From Streptomyces megasporus (lineage in GTDB: Bacteria > Actinomycetota > Actinomycetes > Streptomycetales > Streptomycetaceae), in NCBI RefSeq assembly GCF_000718985.1, contig NZ_JODL01000010.1:77868-141867 (forward strand): 64,000 nt of DNA. Direction: 5' to 3'. The translations under genes were made by a program, and so were the position numbers. Shown one piece after another: positions 1-8,092 of this stretch. The notes beneath the pieces were generated by a model that saw only the letters and a program-made list of their open reading frames with translations, had not been told where the DNA came from and ran no database searches. Each line of letters starts with the position of its first letter. Position 1 is the first letter of the stretch.

Positions 1-715
1 TGCCCAGGGCCGTCATGAGGGAGTCGACGCCCTCCCAGAAGACGGCGTTGACCTCCGGAATCCACAGGCAGGCGAAGACCGCGATCAGGCCGAAGGGCGC
101 GAAGGGCTCCACCTGGCGGCGGATCGCGGGGGAGAGCCACGGCTCCAGGACGCCGTATCCGTCCAGGCCGGGCACGGGCAGGAAGTTCAGGATCGCGGCC
201 GTCACCTGGAGCATCGCCAGGAAGGCCAGCGCGCAGCGGAACGCGACCGGCACGTCGTCCACCAGACCCAGCCAGAACGGCGCGGTCAGGGCCACGGCCA
301 GGGCCGCGTTGACCAGCGGGCCGGCGGCCGAGATCAGGCTGTGCCGCAGCCGGCCCCGGATGCGGTGGCGCTCGATGAACACCGCGCCGCCGGGCAGTCC
401 GATCCCGCCCATCACGACGAAGAGCACGGGCAGGACGACGCTCAGCAGCGCATGGGTGTACTTGAAGGGGTTGAGGGTGAGATAGCCCTTGGCGCCGATG
501 GATATGTCGCCCCCGTGCAGCGCGGTGCGCGCGTGCGCGTACTCGTGGAGGCAGAGCGAGACGATCCACGCCGAGACGACGAAGAGGAACACCGCGAAGC
601 CGGCGTTCGACGCGAAGTCCGTCCACACCCCCCAGGCCGACACGCCCATCACGGCGAGGAGACCCAGGAACACGGGGCTGATCCGTCTGTCGCTGCGGGT
701 GCCGGACACGCTCAT
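1..715 (-). CDS. Site-2 protease family (M50) membrane metallopeptidase, 3' end cut by window
   Basis: About 238 residues are visible from the start codon (ATG at 713-715) and the gene runs off the left edge. Residues 57-61 read HEYAH, the zinc-binding HExxH of M50 intramembrane proteases, inside the second hydrophobic segment. A second conserved motif, LPVPGLDGYG, lies near residue 180 and supplies the aspartate ligand of this family. Several transmembrane segments alternate with short basic loops. M50 enzymes cut membrane-embedded substrates in regulated proteolysis; the actinobacterial short forms of this type have no assigned substrate. It stands alone on the minus strand, downstream of hsp20, and the intervening 124 bp are unremarkable. 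The family call is firm; the substrate is unknown. Confidence 0.85.
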   Translation of the reverse strand, partial: MSVSGTRSDRRISPVFLGLLAVMGVSAWGVWTDFASNAGFAVFLFVVSAWIVSLCLHEYAHARTALHGGDISIGAKGYLTLNPFKYTHALLSVVLPVLFVVMGGIGLPGGAVFIERHRIRGRLRHSLISAAGPLVNAALAVALTAPFWLGLVDDVPVAFRCALAFLAMLQVTAAILNFLPVPGLDGYGVLEPWLSPAIRRQVEPFAPFGLIAVFACLWIPEVNAVFWEGVDSLMTALG

Positions 716-839
716 GGGCCCCGACCGTACCCGGCGCGCGGTTCGGGGCGCGAACCCGGTCGCCGCCGGTGCCCGCGCCCCGGGAGACCGCCTCCGCGGG
801 GCCGCTCCCGAGGGGGCCGCCCCGCGGAGGCGGGAGGGG

Positions 840-1310
840 TCACGTCCCGCCGATGCGGATCGTGCGGCGCTTGCCCCGCGGTGACTTGGGGATGCGCACG
901 GTGAGCACCCCGTCGGCCATCTCGGCCGCCACCTTGTCGCCGTCGATGTCGTTCGGGACGATGGTGCGGTAGGAGAAGCGGCCGGTCCGGCGGCTGAGCA
1001 CCTTCCCCTGCTGCTCCTCGTCGAGTTGGCCGGTGATGTGCAGTTCGTTGCCGTCCAGTTCCACCATCACGTTGTCTCGGGGGATGCCGGGCAGCTCGGC
1101 CCGCACCACGTAGGCGTCCTCGGCTTCCTCCTCCTCGACCATGGGCACCCACGGCCGTTCGCCGGTGGGCATGGTGCCCTGGCGGAAGAAGCGATTCATC
1201 TCCCCCCAGAGGTTCTCGAACTCGCTGAGCGGGTCCCGCCGGCCCCAGCCCGGCTGGTGCCGCGTCGGACCCGGGGCGTTCTCTCCACGCCGTACTGGCA
1301 TCTTCACCAC
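840..1310 (-). CDS. Hsp20/alpha-crystallin small heat-shock protein
   Basis: A 156-residue protein with an N-terminal arm (to about residue 47) followed by an alpha-crystallin domain of about 95 residues. Typical features are the AELPGIPRDNV segment, the ADGVLTVRIPK segment near the end and a short basic tail. Small heat-shock proteins are ATP-independent holdases in the cytoplasm that bind unfolding proteins. The GTG at 1308-1310 is preferred because GGGAGGAA lies 6-8 nt upstream; ATG at 1299-1301 is an alternative. I looked upstream for the HAIR inverted repeat of HspR and for a CIRCE element and found no convincing copy, so control is not visible. It lies downstream of panB on the same strand, separated by a strong hairpin. 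Confidence 0.93.
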   Translation of the reverse strand: MVKMPVRRGENAPGPTRHQPGWGRRDPLSEFENLWGEMNRFFRQGTMPTGERPWVPMVEEEEAEDAYVVRAELPGIPRDNVMVELDGNELHITGQLDEEQQGKVLSRRTGRFSYRTIVPNDIDGDKVAAEMADGVLTVRIPKSPRGKRRTIRIGGT

Positions 1311-1692
1311 TGTTCGTTCCTCCCGGCGCCGTCTTCGGTCGCGGAGGGCGCCCGGCCGCCCGTACGAGGGGCTGTCGGACGGACGCCCTCCACCGGTGTC
1401 GCGCCACGCGGGTATCCGTGATGAACCGACTCATTCTCGGTCGAACACCCCCAAGCGCTCCCGAACATGCCCAAACCGTCCGAGCGCGTCCAATGGGCCG
1501 CGCGGCCGGGGCGCCGTGGCCGTGGACTGGGCCATGGTGGACCGTGCGGGGCGCCGACGGACGGCCGACGGCCCGCCGACAGGGGCTGGGGGAGTTCTGT
1601 CGACGGGCCGTCGGCGGGTGACCGGTGGGGGAAGCCGGTCAGGGGAGGGTGGTCGCGGAGGGCGGCGGAGGCCCGGGATCAGCGGAACGTGA
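1311..1692. other. Non-coding spacer between hsp20 and panB
   Basis: No coding sequence is supported here. It holds the hsp20 ribosome-binding site at its left end and a long hairpin near 1564-1615. I see no convincing -35/-10 pair for hsp20. Confidence 0.6.
1564..1615 (-). terminator. Long hairpin, likely panB terminator
   Basis: The arms 1564-1581 and 1598-1615 pair over 18 bp with one mismatch around a 16-nt loop. It lies about 80 bp past the panB stop codon on the minus strand. There is no U-tract, which is usual for strong GC-rich streptomycete terminators. Confidence 0.6.
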
Positions 1693-2556
1693 TCAGTGGA
1701 AGGAGTGCTCCTCGGCCGGGAACGTGCCGCCGACCACGTCCTGCGCGTACTCCCTGGCGGCCTCGCCCAGCGCCTCGCGCAGCTTCGCGTACTGCTTGAC
1801 GAAGCGCGGCACGCGGCCCGAGGTCAGGCCCGCCATGTCCGTCCAGACCAGGACCTGCGCGTCGCACCCGGCGCCGGCGCCGATGCCGACGGTCGGGATG
1901 TGCAGGGAGCGGGTGACCTCGGCGGCCAGCTCGGCCGGGACCAGCTCCAGGACGACCGCGAAGGCGCCCGCCTCCTGAGCGGCCTTGGCGTCGCGCAGCA
2001 ACTGCTGCGCCGCCTCCTCGTCGCGGCCCTGGACGTAGTAGCCGCCCAGCGCGTTGACCGACTGCGGGGTCAGGCCCAGGTGGGCCATCACCGGGATGCC
2101 GGACTGCACCAGCAGCTCGGTCTGGGGCAGGGACCGCTCGCCGCCCTCCAGCTTGATCGCGCCCACGCCCGCCTCCTTCACCAGGCGGGTGGCGTTGCGC
2201 AGGGCCTGGACGGGGCCCTCCTGGTAGGCGCCGAAGGGCAGGTCGGCGACGACCAGCGCCCGCTTGGTGCCGCGGACGACGGCGGCGGAGAGCACGGCCA
2301 TCTCGTCCATGGTGACCGGGACGGTGCTGTCGTAGCCGAGGTGGCAGTTGCCCGCCGAGTCCCCGACCAGCAGGACGGGGATGCCCGCCTCGTCGAAGAC
2401 GGACGCGGTCATCGCGTCGTAGGCGGTGAGCATGGGCCATTTCTCGCCGCGCCCCTTGGCGGCGGCCAGGTCCCGGACGGTGATGCGTCGCTGCTGCGTT
2501 CCGCCGTACAGCGCCTTGCTCCGGCTGCTGTCGGTGGCCTGCTGGGCATGCGTCAT
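1693..2556 (-). CDS. panB: 3-methyl-2-oxobutanoate hydroxymethyltransferase (ketopantoate hydroxymethyltransferase)
   Basis: First committed step of pantothenate (vitamin B5, CoA) synthesis: transfers a hydroxymethyl group from methylenetetrahydrofolate to 2-oxoisovalerate. The 287-residue length fits the family. Visible signatures are [17 protein letters not shown], the metal-binding LLVGDS segment, [10 protein letters not shown] and the [10 protein letters not shown] segment that holds the catalytic glutamate. The ATG at 2554-2556 is chosen over an upstream start at 2595 because the family begins about 30-40 residues before LTAYD. The gene is divergent from the MFS exporter; about 200 bp separate the two starts. 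No other pan gene is nearby. The cytoplasmic enzyme normally forms a decamer. Confidence 0.96.
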   Translation of the reverse strand: MTHAQQATDSSRSKALYGGTQQRRITVRDLAAAKGRGEKWPMLTAYDAMTASVFDEAGIPVLLVGDSAGNCHLGYDSTVPVTMDEMAVLSAAVVRGTKRALVVADLPFGAYQEGPVQALRNATRLVKEAGVGAIKLEGGERSLPQTELLVQSGIPVMAHLGLTPQSVNALGGYYVQGRDEEAAQQLLRDAKAAQEAGAFAVVLELVPAELAAEVTRSLHIPTVGIGAGAGCDAQVLVWTDMAGLTSGRVPRFVKQYAKLREALGEAAREYAQDVVGGTFPAEEHSFH

Positions 2557-2709
2557 TGCGCTGGCTCCCGTGTGGTCGTCTCGAGGCGCCCTCACGGCGT
2601 CCCCGGATCACGTCCATGGTGGCATCCCCGTCGGGGAGGGGGGAAGGGGGACGGGCACGGCTCACAGGGTTCGGCCGGCGGGATTCGGCCGGACGCGAGG
2701 CACGGAGGT

Positions 2710-2752
2710 GATACGAGACGGTTCCGTATCGGAAAGTTCTACTCTGTCCTTT
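2710..2752 (+). promoter_or_regulatory. Inverted-repeat operator and promoter of the MFS/TetR pair
   Basis: GATACG (2710-2715) and CGTATC (2725-2730) form an inverted repeat with a 9-bp spacer, the size expected for a TetR-family operator. A -10-like TACTCT lies at 2740-2745, seven nt before the MFS ATG, so the operator covers the -35 zone. No Shine-Dalgarno precedes the ATG, suggesting a leaderless message. The natural candidate to bind is the TetR protein encoded downstream. Confidence 0.55.
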
Positions 2753-4492
2753 ATGACCGAAATGAGTGTCGGGTCCGCGCAGGCACCCGTACCCGAGTCC
2801 GTCCGCCGCCGGCGCTGGGCGATCCTGGCCGTGTTGATGCTCAGCCTGCTGATCGTCGTGCTGGACAACTCGATCCTCAACGTCGCGATGAAGACCATCG
2901 CGACCCCGGCCCCCACCGGCCTGGGCGCCACCCAGAGCCAGTTGGAGTGGGCGATCAACTCCTACACGCTCGTCTTCGCGGGCCTGCTGTTCACCTCGGG
3001 CCTGCTGGGCGACCGGTACGGGCGCAAGAGGGTGCTGCTGTTCGGCTTGGCCGTGTTCGGCGTGGCCTCGGTGCTGGCCGGACTCTCCGACACGCCCGGC
3101 GAGCTGATCGCCTACCGTGCGCTGATGGGCTTCGGCGGCGCCTTCGTGATGCCCTCCACCCTCGCCGTCCTGATGAACGTCTTCGACCGCGAGGAGCAGC
3201 CCAAGGCCATCGGCGTCTGGTCGGGCGGCGTCGGCCTGGCCATCGCCATCGGCCCGATCACCGGCGGCGTGCTCCTGGAGCACTTCTGGTGGGGGTCGGT
3301 CTTCCTGGTCAACGTCCCCATCGTGATCGTCGCCCTGATCGCCATGGCGCTGCTGGTCCCCGAGTCGAGGGACCCCGCGCCCGGCCGGCTGGACCCCCTC
3401 GGCGTCCTGCTGACGATCGTCGGCCTGGTGCTGCTGGTGTACGGCATCATCAAGGGCGGCCAACTCGCCGACTTCACCGATCCCGAGGTGCTGCTCACGG
3501 TGGGCGGCGGCCTCGTCGTCCTGGTCGGCTTCGTGTTCCACGAGAGGCGCAGCGACCACCCGGCCCTCGACGTCCGGCACTTCCGCGACCCCGCCTTCTC
3601 GGCGGCCGTCGCCGCCATCGCGCTGGCCTTCTTCGCGCTGATGGGCGTGACGTTCTTCATGGTCTTCTACACCCAGAGCGTGCGCGGCTACAGCCCGCTC
3701 CAGACCGGCCTGCTGATGCTGCCGCTCGCCGCGTCGCAGTTGTTCTTCTCGCCCCGGGCCCGGCTGGTCGTGGAGCGCTTCGGCATCCGGGCGACGTGCA
3801 CCGGCGGCATGCTGGTCATCGCCGCCACCATGGCGTCGTTCCTGCTGTTCGACGCCGACACCCCGATCTGGCTCCTGACGGTGGTCTTCTTCCTCCAGGC
3901 CGCCGGGATGGCGCACATCATGACGCCCGCCACCGTCGCGGTCATGCAGTCGCTGCCCCGGCGGAAGGCGGGCTCCGGGTCGGCGGTCAACAACATCTTC
4001 CGGCAGGTCGGCGGCGCGCTGGGCGTCGCGCTGCTCGGCTCGCTGCTCTCCGCGGCCTACCGCCGGCGGATCGACGAGGACGTGGCCGCCGTCCCCGGCC
4101 TGACGGAGGGCGCGCGCCACGCGGCGGGCGAGTCCATCGAGGCCACCCTGGCGGCGGCGGACCGGTTGGGCCCGGCGGGCCGGTCCCTGGCCGAACGGGC
4201 CGGCGAGGCGTTCGTCCACGCCATGCACGTCACGGTCATCGGCTCCGCCTCGATCGCCCTGCTCGGCGCGGTCGTCGTCGCGCTCTTCCTGCCCGGCCGA
4301 CGGGCGCCCGGGGAGCGGGCCGGCGAGGAGAGGGAACGGGACACGGAGGAGACGAAGGACGCGGGGGAGACGGAGGACGCGGAGAGCCGGAAGGACGCGG
4401 AGGGCGCCGAGGAGTCCGAGGAGTCCGAGGAGGGCGCCGAGGAGGCCGGTCGGGAACGGAACCCCGTGGAGCCCGTGGAGGCGGAACGGTGA
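2753..4492 (+). CDS. MFS multidrug exporter, DHA2 (14-TM, EmrB/QacA) type
   Basis: A 579-residue drug:proton antiporter candidate. The first transmembrane segment contains [10 protein letters not shown], matching the LDxTxxNVA motif C of DHA2 exporters, and the loop between segments 2 and 3 carries GDRYGRKRV (motif A). About 14 hydrophobic segments run to residue ~520. The last ~65 residues are a very acidic low-complexity tail (repeats of EE/ES/ED with GERAGEE at its start), unusual for the family and likely cytoplasmic. ATG 2753 is selected by the TetR-like operator and -10 just upstream. The stop overlaps the TetR start by 4 nt (GTGA), so the two are translationally coupled. The substrate cannot be read from sequence. 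Confidence 0.9.
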   Translation: MTEMSVGSAQAPVPESVRRRRWAILAVLMLSLLIVVLDNSILNVAMKTIATPAPTGLGATQSQLEWAINSYTLVFAGLLFTSGLLGDRYGRKRVLLFGLAVFGVASVLAGLSDTPGELIAYRALMGFGGAFVMPSTLAVLMNVFDREEQPKAIGVWSGGVGLAIAIGPITGGVLLEHFWWGSVFLVNVPIVIVALIAMALLVPESRDPAPGRLDPLGVLLTIVGLVLLVYGIIKGGQLADFTDPEVLLTVGGGLVVLVGFVFHERRSDHPALDVRHFRDPAFSAAVAAIALAFFALMGVTFFMVFYTQSVRGYSPLQTGLLMLPLAASQLFFSPRARLVVERFGIRATCTGGMLVIAATMASFLLFDADTPIWLLTVVFFLQAAGMAHIMTPATVAVMQSLPRRKAGSGSAVNNIFRQVGGALGVALLGSLLSAAYRRRIDEDVAAVPGLTEGARHAAGESIEATLAAADRLGPAGRSLAERAGEAFVHAMHVTVIGSASIALLGAVVVALFLPGRRAPGERAGEERERDTEETKDAGETEDAESRKDAEGAEESEESEEGAEEAGRERNPVEPVEAER

Positions 4493-5109
4493 CCGAATCC
4501 GAGGCGGAGGCCCGCGGCGCGCGGCCTGCCGCCCGCGGCAGGCCGCGCAGCGCCGCTGCGGACCGGGCGATCGTCGAGGCCGTCCTGCGCCTGCTGGAGC
4601 GGGGCGTCGGCGTCGACGCGCTGTCCATGGAGGGCATAGCCCGGGAGGCGGGGGTCGGCAAGGCGACCGTCTACCGCCGTTGGTCCGGCAAGGACGCCCT
4701 GCTGCTGGACGTCATGCGCACCCTGGAGGAACCCCCGGACGAGGTGCGCGGCGAATCCGTCCGCGACGATCTGGTGGACATTCTGGAGCGACTGCGACAA
4801 CGGGGCCTGGCCAAACGGAACTCCGCGATCCTGCGGGCCATGACCAGCCATTTCCACAGTCACCCCAGGCTGTGGCAGGAGTACCACGACACCGTGATCC
4901 GCGCGCGGCGCGACCTGCTGCACTCGGTGCTGCGGCGCGGCATGGCCCGCGGCGAGATCCGCGCCGACCTGGACGTGGAACTGCTGGGCGAGCTGTTCAT
5001 CGGGCCGATGCTGTCACGGGCGCTGCTGCGCGCATGGGCGGAGTTGCCCGAGGGGTTGGCGGAACGGATCGTGGACGGCGTGCTGGAAGGGGCGCGTCCG
5101 CGCGAGTGA
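4489..5109 (+). CDS. TetR/AcrR-family regulator, coupled to the MFS exporter
   Basis: 206 residues. An N-terminal helix-turn-helix of TetR type spans about residues 25-72, with the recognition part reading [16 protein letters not shown] followed by [10 protein letters not shown], the usual end of the domain. The C-terminal ligand-binding half is all-helical and ends with a TetR_C-like segment. The GTG start sits inside the exporter stop codon. The arrangement suggests autorepression of the exporter operon through the inverted repeat at 2710-2730, relieved when the exported compound binds. The role is inferred from context; the family is clear. Confidence 0.9.
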   Translation: MTESEAEARGARPAARGRPRSAAADRAIVEAVLRLLERGVGVDALSMEGIAREAGVGKATVYRRWSGKDALLLDVMRTLEEPPDEVRGESVRDDLVDILERLRQRGLAKRNSAILRAMTSHFHSHPRLWQEYHDTVIRARRDLLHSVLRRGMARGEIRADLDVELLGELFIGPMLSRALLRAWAELPEGLAERIVDGVLEGARPRE

Positions 5110-5444
5110 ACCGGAGACGGCCGGAACGCGGTGGGACGACACGGTGGGACGACGCGGCGAAAAGGCGTCGCCCGACCATGGGCGCCGATCCGCCCCCGAC
5201 GCGCCGATGGTGTCCGGTTCACCCGTTGTGCCCGTGGTGCGGACGCCGGAATGTGCGCGTTTCGTTACAGTGGCGGGGTGCCGCCGGGGGTCAGGAACCC
5301 GCCGCCCGACCGTATTCGTCCTGGCAGACGTACCGGCGTGCGGGCCGCTCGGCGCGGTCGGCACGCCTCGAAGGGCAGGACCGGTCGCCGTCCGGAACGC
5401 CGAGCCGGGCGGCGGGCCGTGGCGATGGCAAGTGAGGACGGCGG
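5110..5444 (+). other. Intergenic region before the EEP-family gene
   Basis: No gene is supported. It holds a 13-bp tandem duplication (5129-5153) and a weak -10-like TACAGT near 5267-5272 that could start the downstream gene. The remainder shows nothing I can name. Confidence 0.45.
5129..5153. repeat. Two tandem copies of a 13-bp unit
   Basis: CGGTGGGACGAC occurs at 5129-5140 and again at 5142-5153, a period of 13 bp, shortly after the TetR stop codon. The function is unknown; it may be a simple duplication. Confidence 0.6.
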
Positions 5445-6491
5445 ATGGCACGGGCGTACACGACGGAGGCGGACACGGAGCCGGGGCGGAACGGGACGGA
5501 CCGGCGGTCCGGTTCCACATCCCCCGCCGTCGCCCGGGCCCGGCGCGCGATCGCCCGCCTGAACGGCGACGGGTGGTGGCGGCGCGGCCGGCTCATCGCA
5601 CTGCTCGCCGTGGCGCTCGCCCTGGTGATGGCCCTGCACGCGCGGGTGCCCAACCGGATCGGCAACCTGGGCAGTCTGCTGGAGACCTTCCTGCCGTGGG
5701 TGGGACTGGCGATTCCGGTGCTGCTCCTGGCCGCCGTGCTGCGCCGCTCGGCCACCGGGCTCGTCGCGCTGCTGCTGCCCGTGCTGGTCTGGGTGGACAT
5801 GTTCGGCGGTCTGATCACCGACAAGCGGGGCACGGGCGGCGATCTGACGGTCGTCACCCACAACGTCAGCGCCGGCAACCCCGACCCCGCGGGCACGGCA
5901 CGCCGGTTGGCGGAGTCCGGCGCCGAGGTGGTGGCCCTGCAGGAACTGCCCGGTCGGTCGGTGGCGGAGTACGAGGAGGCGTTGGAGGACGCCTATCCCC
6001 ACCACACCGTGCAGGGCACGGTCGGCCTGTGGAGCAAGTACCCGCTCGACGACGCCGAGCCGGTGGACATCGGGATCGGCTGGACCCGGGCGATGCGCGC
6101 CACCGTGACCACGCCGCGCGGGGACGTCGCCGTCTACGGCGCGCACCTGCCGTCGGTGCGGGTGAGGTTCGAGGCCGGGTTCACCGCCCGTCAGCGGGAC
6201 ATGGCCGCCGACCTGTTGGGCGAGGCCATCGCACGGGAACCGATCGACCGGGTCGTGCTGCTGGGCGACCTCAACGGGACGATGAACGACCGGGCGCTGG
6301 CGTCCGTCACCTCCCAGATGCGCTCCACACAGGGCGCGGCGGGCAACGGCTTCGGCTTCAGTTGGCCCGCGTCGTTCCCGATGACCCGGATCGACCAGAT
6401 CATGGTCAAGGGGGTCGAGCCGGTGTCGTCGTGGACGCTGCCGCCGACCGGGAGCGACCACCTGCCGCTCGCGGCGTCGGTGAGTTGGTAG
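5445..6491 (+). CDS. Membrane-anchored endonuclease/exonuclease/phosphatase (EEP) family protein
   Basis: 348 residues. Residues ~50-68, ~83-100 and ~105-122 form three hydrophobic segments, so the C-terminal catalytic domain should lie outside the cell. The EEP domain starts near residue 128 and shows its metal and phosphate ligands in order: THNVSAGN, ALQELPG, YGAHLPS, LLGDLNGT, a DQIMV segment and GSDHLPL near the C-terminus. This superfamily cuts phosphodiesters in nucleic acids, lipids or inositol phosphates; the anchored actinobacterial group has no fixed substrate. The ATG is supported by GAGGA six nt upstream. A clear intrinsic terminator follows, so it is probably transcribed alone. 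Confidence 0.88.
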   Translation: MARAYTTEADTEPGRNGTDRRSGSTSPAVARARRAIARLNGDGWWRRGRLIALLAVALALVMALHARVPNRIGNLGSLLETFLPWVGLAIPVLLLAAVLRRSATGLVALLLPVLVWVDMFGGLITDKRGTGGDLTVVTHNVSAGNPDPAGTARRLAESGAEVVALQELPGRSVAEYEEALEDAYPHHTVQGTVGLWSKYPLDDAEPVDIGIGWTRAMRATVTTPRGDVAVYGAHLPSVRVRFEAGFTARQRDMAADLLGEAIAREPIDRVVLLGDLNGTMNDRALASVTSQMRSTQGAAGNGFGFSWPASFPMTRIDQIMVKGVEPVSSWTLPPTGSDHLPLAASVSW

Positions 6492-6526
6492 CGCGAGGTT
6501 CTGGAGAACCGAACTCTTCGACGTCG

Positions 6527-6563
6527 AGAGGACGACCTGCCCGACGAGGGTGGGTCGTCCTCT
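6527..6563 (+). terminator. Rho-independent terminator after the EEP gene
   Basis: Arms AGAGGACGACC (6527-6537) and GGTCGTCCTCT (6553-6563) pair perfectly over 11 bp around a 15-nt loop and are followed by GTTTC. Confidence 0.85.
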
Positions 6564-6621
6564 GTTTCATTGGAGTTTCACGAATCCCCTCTGTCTTCTG
6601 CTGGTTGTAGCACGGCTGTCA

Positions 6622-6650
6622 CCTTTTTGTTTTGTGCAGGAACAAAAAGG
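6622..6650. repeat. Perfect AT-rich inverted repeat upstream of the second MFS gene
   Basis: CCTTTTTGTT (6622-6631) and AACAAAAAGG (6641-6650) are exact inverted copies with a 9-bp spacer. The position, 84-112 bp before the MFS start, and the AT-richness in a very GC-rich region suggest an operator or attenuator hairpin. There is no U-run after the right arm, so a plain terminator is less likely. Confidence 0.7.
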
Positions 6651-6733
6651 CTGCGAGACTGGAGGCCGTTCGGAGCGCACCGGCTCCGTCCCTCTCCCTC
6701 GGCCACCACCTCTTCGCATCGAAAGGCCCATCC

Positions 6734-7969
6734 ATGCCCTTGGCCCTGCTCGCACTGGCAGTCGCGGCCTTCGGGATCGGCACCACCGAGTTCGTGATGA
6801 TGGGCCTGCTGCCCAACGTCGCCGACGACTTGGGCGTCTCCGTGCCCACCGCCGGTCACCTCGTCTCCGCCTACGCCCTCGGGGTCGTCGTCGGCGCCCC
6901 CCTCCTGGCCGCCGTCGGCGTCCGCGTCCCGCGCCGGCGCATGTTGATCGCGCTGATGGGCCTGTTCACCCTCGGCAACCTCGCCTCCGCCCTCGCCCCC
7001 GACTACGGCACGCTGCTGGCCGGGCGGGTGCTGTCCGGACTGCCGCACGGCGCGTTCTTCGGTGTCGGCGCGGTCGTCGCCGCCCGCCTGGTCCGGGAGG
7101 GACGGCAGGCGCGGGCCGTGGCCACGATGTTCCTCGGCCTGACCGTCGCCAACATCGTCGGCGTCCCCCTGGGCACGGCGCTCGGACAGCAACTGGGCTG
7201 GCGCGCCACCTTCCTGGTCGTCACGGCGATCGGCCTGGCCGCCATGGGCGCGCTGGCGACGCTGGTGCCGCACCTGCCGCTGGAGCGGCGAGGCGGCGGC
7301 GTGAGCCGCGAACTGCGCCGGGAAATAAGGGCCTTGGGAGACCGTCAGGTGCTGCTGGGCCTGCTGACGGCCGTCTTCGGATTCGCGGGCGTCTTCGCCC
7401 TCTACAGCTACCTCGCGTCGATGGTCACCGAGGTCACGGGCCTGACCGAGGCGTCGGTGACGGTCGTCCTGGCCCTCTTCGGCGTGGGCATGACGCTGGG
7501 CGCGCTGGCCGCCGGGCCGCTGACCGACCGGGCGCCGAGGCCCACGCTCTACGGCGCGCTGGGAGCCCTGGCACTCGTGCTGGTGGCCTTCCGCTTCACG
7601 GTGCACGTGCCGTGGGCGGCCCTGGCGACCGTGGTGGTGATCGGCGCGGTGGGATTCATGACCACCACACCGTTGCAGATGCTCGTGATGGAGAAGGCCC
7701 GCCACGCGCCCACGCTCGCCGCGGCCTCCAACCACTCCGCGTTCAACCTGGCGAACGCGGGCGGCGCGTGGGCCGGCGGCACGGCCATCGCGGCGGGCTG
7801 GGGCTGGACGTCCCCGACGCTGGTGGGCGCGGCGCTGGCGGCGGTGGGCCTGGCGATCGCGGTGGTGGCCGGAGCGCTGGACGGCCGGGGCGGCCGTGGG
7901 GCGTCGGTGCGGCGGTCCCGGGTGGTCGCCCGCGGGGTGGGCGCCCGGGACGGGGTCGGCGTCGGCTGA
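6734..7969 (+). CDS. MFS exporter, 12-TM DHA1 type (AraJ/CmlR-like)
   Basis: 411 residues with about 12 hydrophobic segments. The first carries FGIGTTEFVMMGLLP, the hallmark start of the AraJ/YdhP/chloramphenicol-exporter branch, and GRVLSGLPHGAFFG matches the motif C-like segment of that branch. Helix 5 carries GVPLGTALGQQLGWRATF. A GAAAGG Shine-Dalgarno lies 8 nt before the ATG. The C-terminal ~30 residues are arginine- and glycine-rich and not conserved. The likely role is export of small amphiphilic compounds, including phenicol-type drugs or arabinose-like sugars in relatives; the substrate here is unassigned. It is convergent with nadE and shares its terminator. Confidence 0.9.
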   Translation: MPLALLALAVAAFGIGTTEFVMMGLLPNVADDLGVSVPTAGHLVSAYALGVVVGAPLLAAVGVRVPRRRMLIALMGLFTLGNLASALAPDYGTLLAGRVLSGLPHGAFFGVGAVVAARLVREGRQARAVATMFLGLTVANIVGVPLGTALGQQLGWRATFLVVTAIGLAAMGALATLVPHLPLERRGGGVSRELRREIRALGDRQVLLGLLTAVFGFAGVFALYSYLASMVTEVTGLTEASVTVVLALFGVGMTLGALAAGPLTDRAPRPTLYGALGALALVLVAFRFTVHVPWAALATVVVIGAVGFMTTTPLQMLVMEKARHAPTLAAASNHSAFNLANAGGAWAGGTAIAAGWGWTSPTLVGAALAAVGLAIAVVAGALDGRGGRGASVRRSRVVARGVGARDGVGVG

Positions 7970-8040
7970 GGTCGGCCGCCCGCGAGCCGAGTCGGGCGGG
8001 CGCGTGCGCCGGCGTCCGTCGCGGACGGTGCCGGCAGCGG

Positions 8041-8078
8041 CGACGGCGGGCGCCCCCGCGTGGGGGCGCCCGCCGTCG
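8041..8078. terminator. Bidirectional terminator between MFS gene and nadE
   Basis: A perfect 17-bp stem (8041-8057 with 8062-8078) around a GCGT loop sits between two convergent genes and can serve both. Confidence 0.85.
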
Positions 8079-8092
8079 TGGGCAAGCCGGTG

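Noticed and set aside
1311..1500. HAIR or CIRCE element for hsp20
   Set aside because: No CTTGAGT-N7-ACTCAAG-type repeat or CIRCE repeat is present.
1696..5109. Very long open frame on the + strand across panB and the exporter
   Set aside because: Its sequence over the panB and MFS genes is the low-complexity Arg/Gly/Ala pattern of an out-of-frame GC-rich read; only its last part (the TetR gene) is real. Similar long shadows occur at 12293-16069, 30160-33021 and 53225-57433.
5110..5444. Small gene between TetR and the EEP-family gene
   Set aside because: Several frames are open, but none has a ribosome-binding site or recognisable content.
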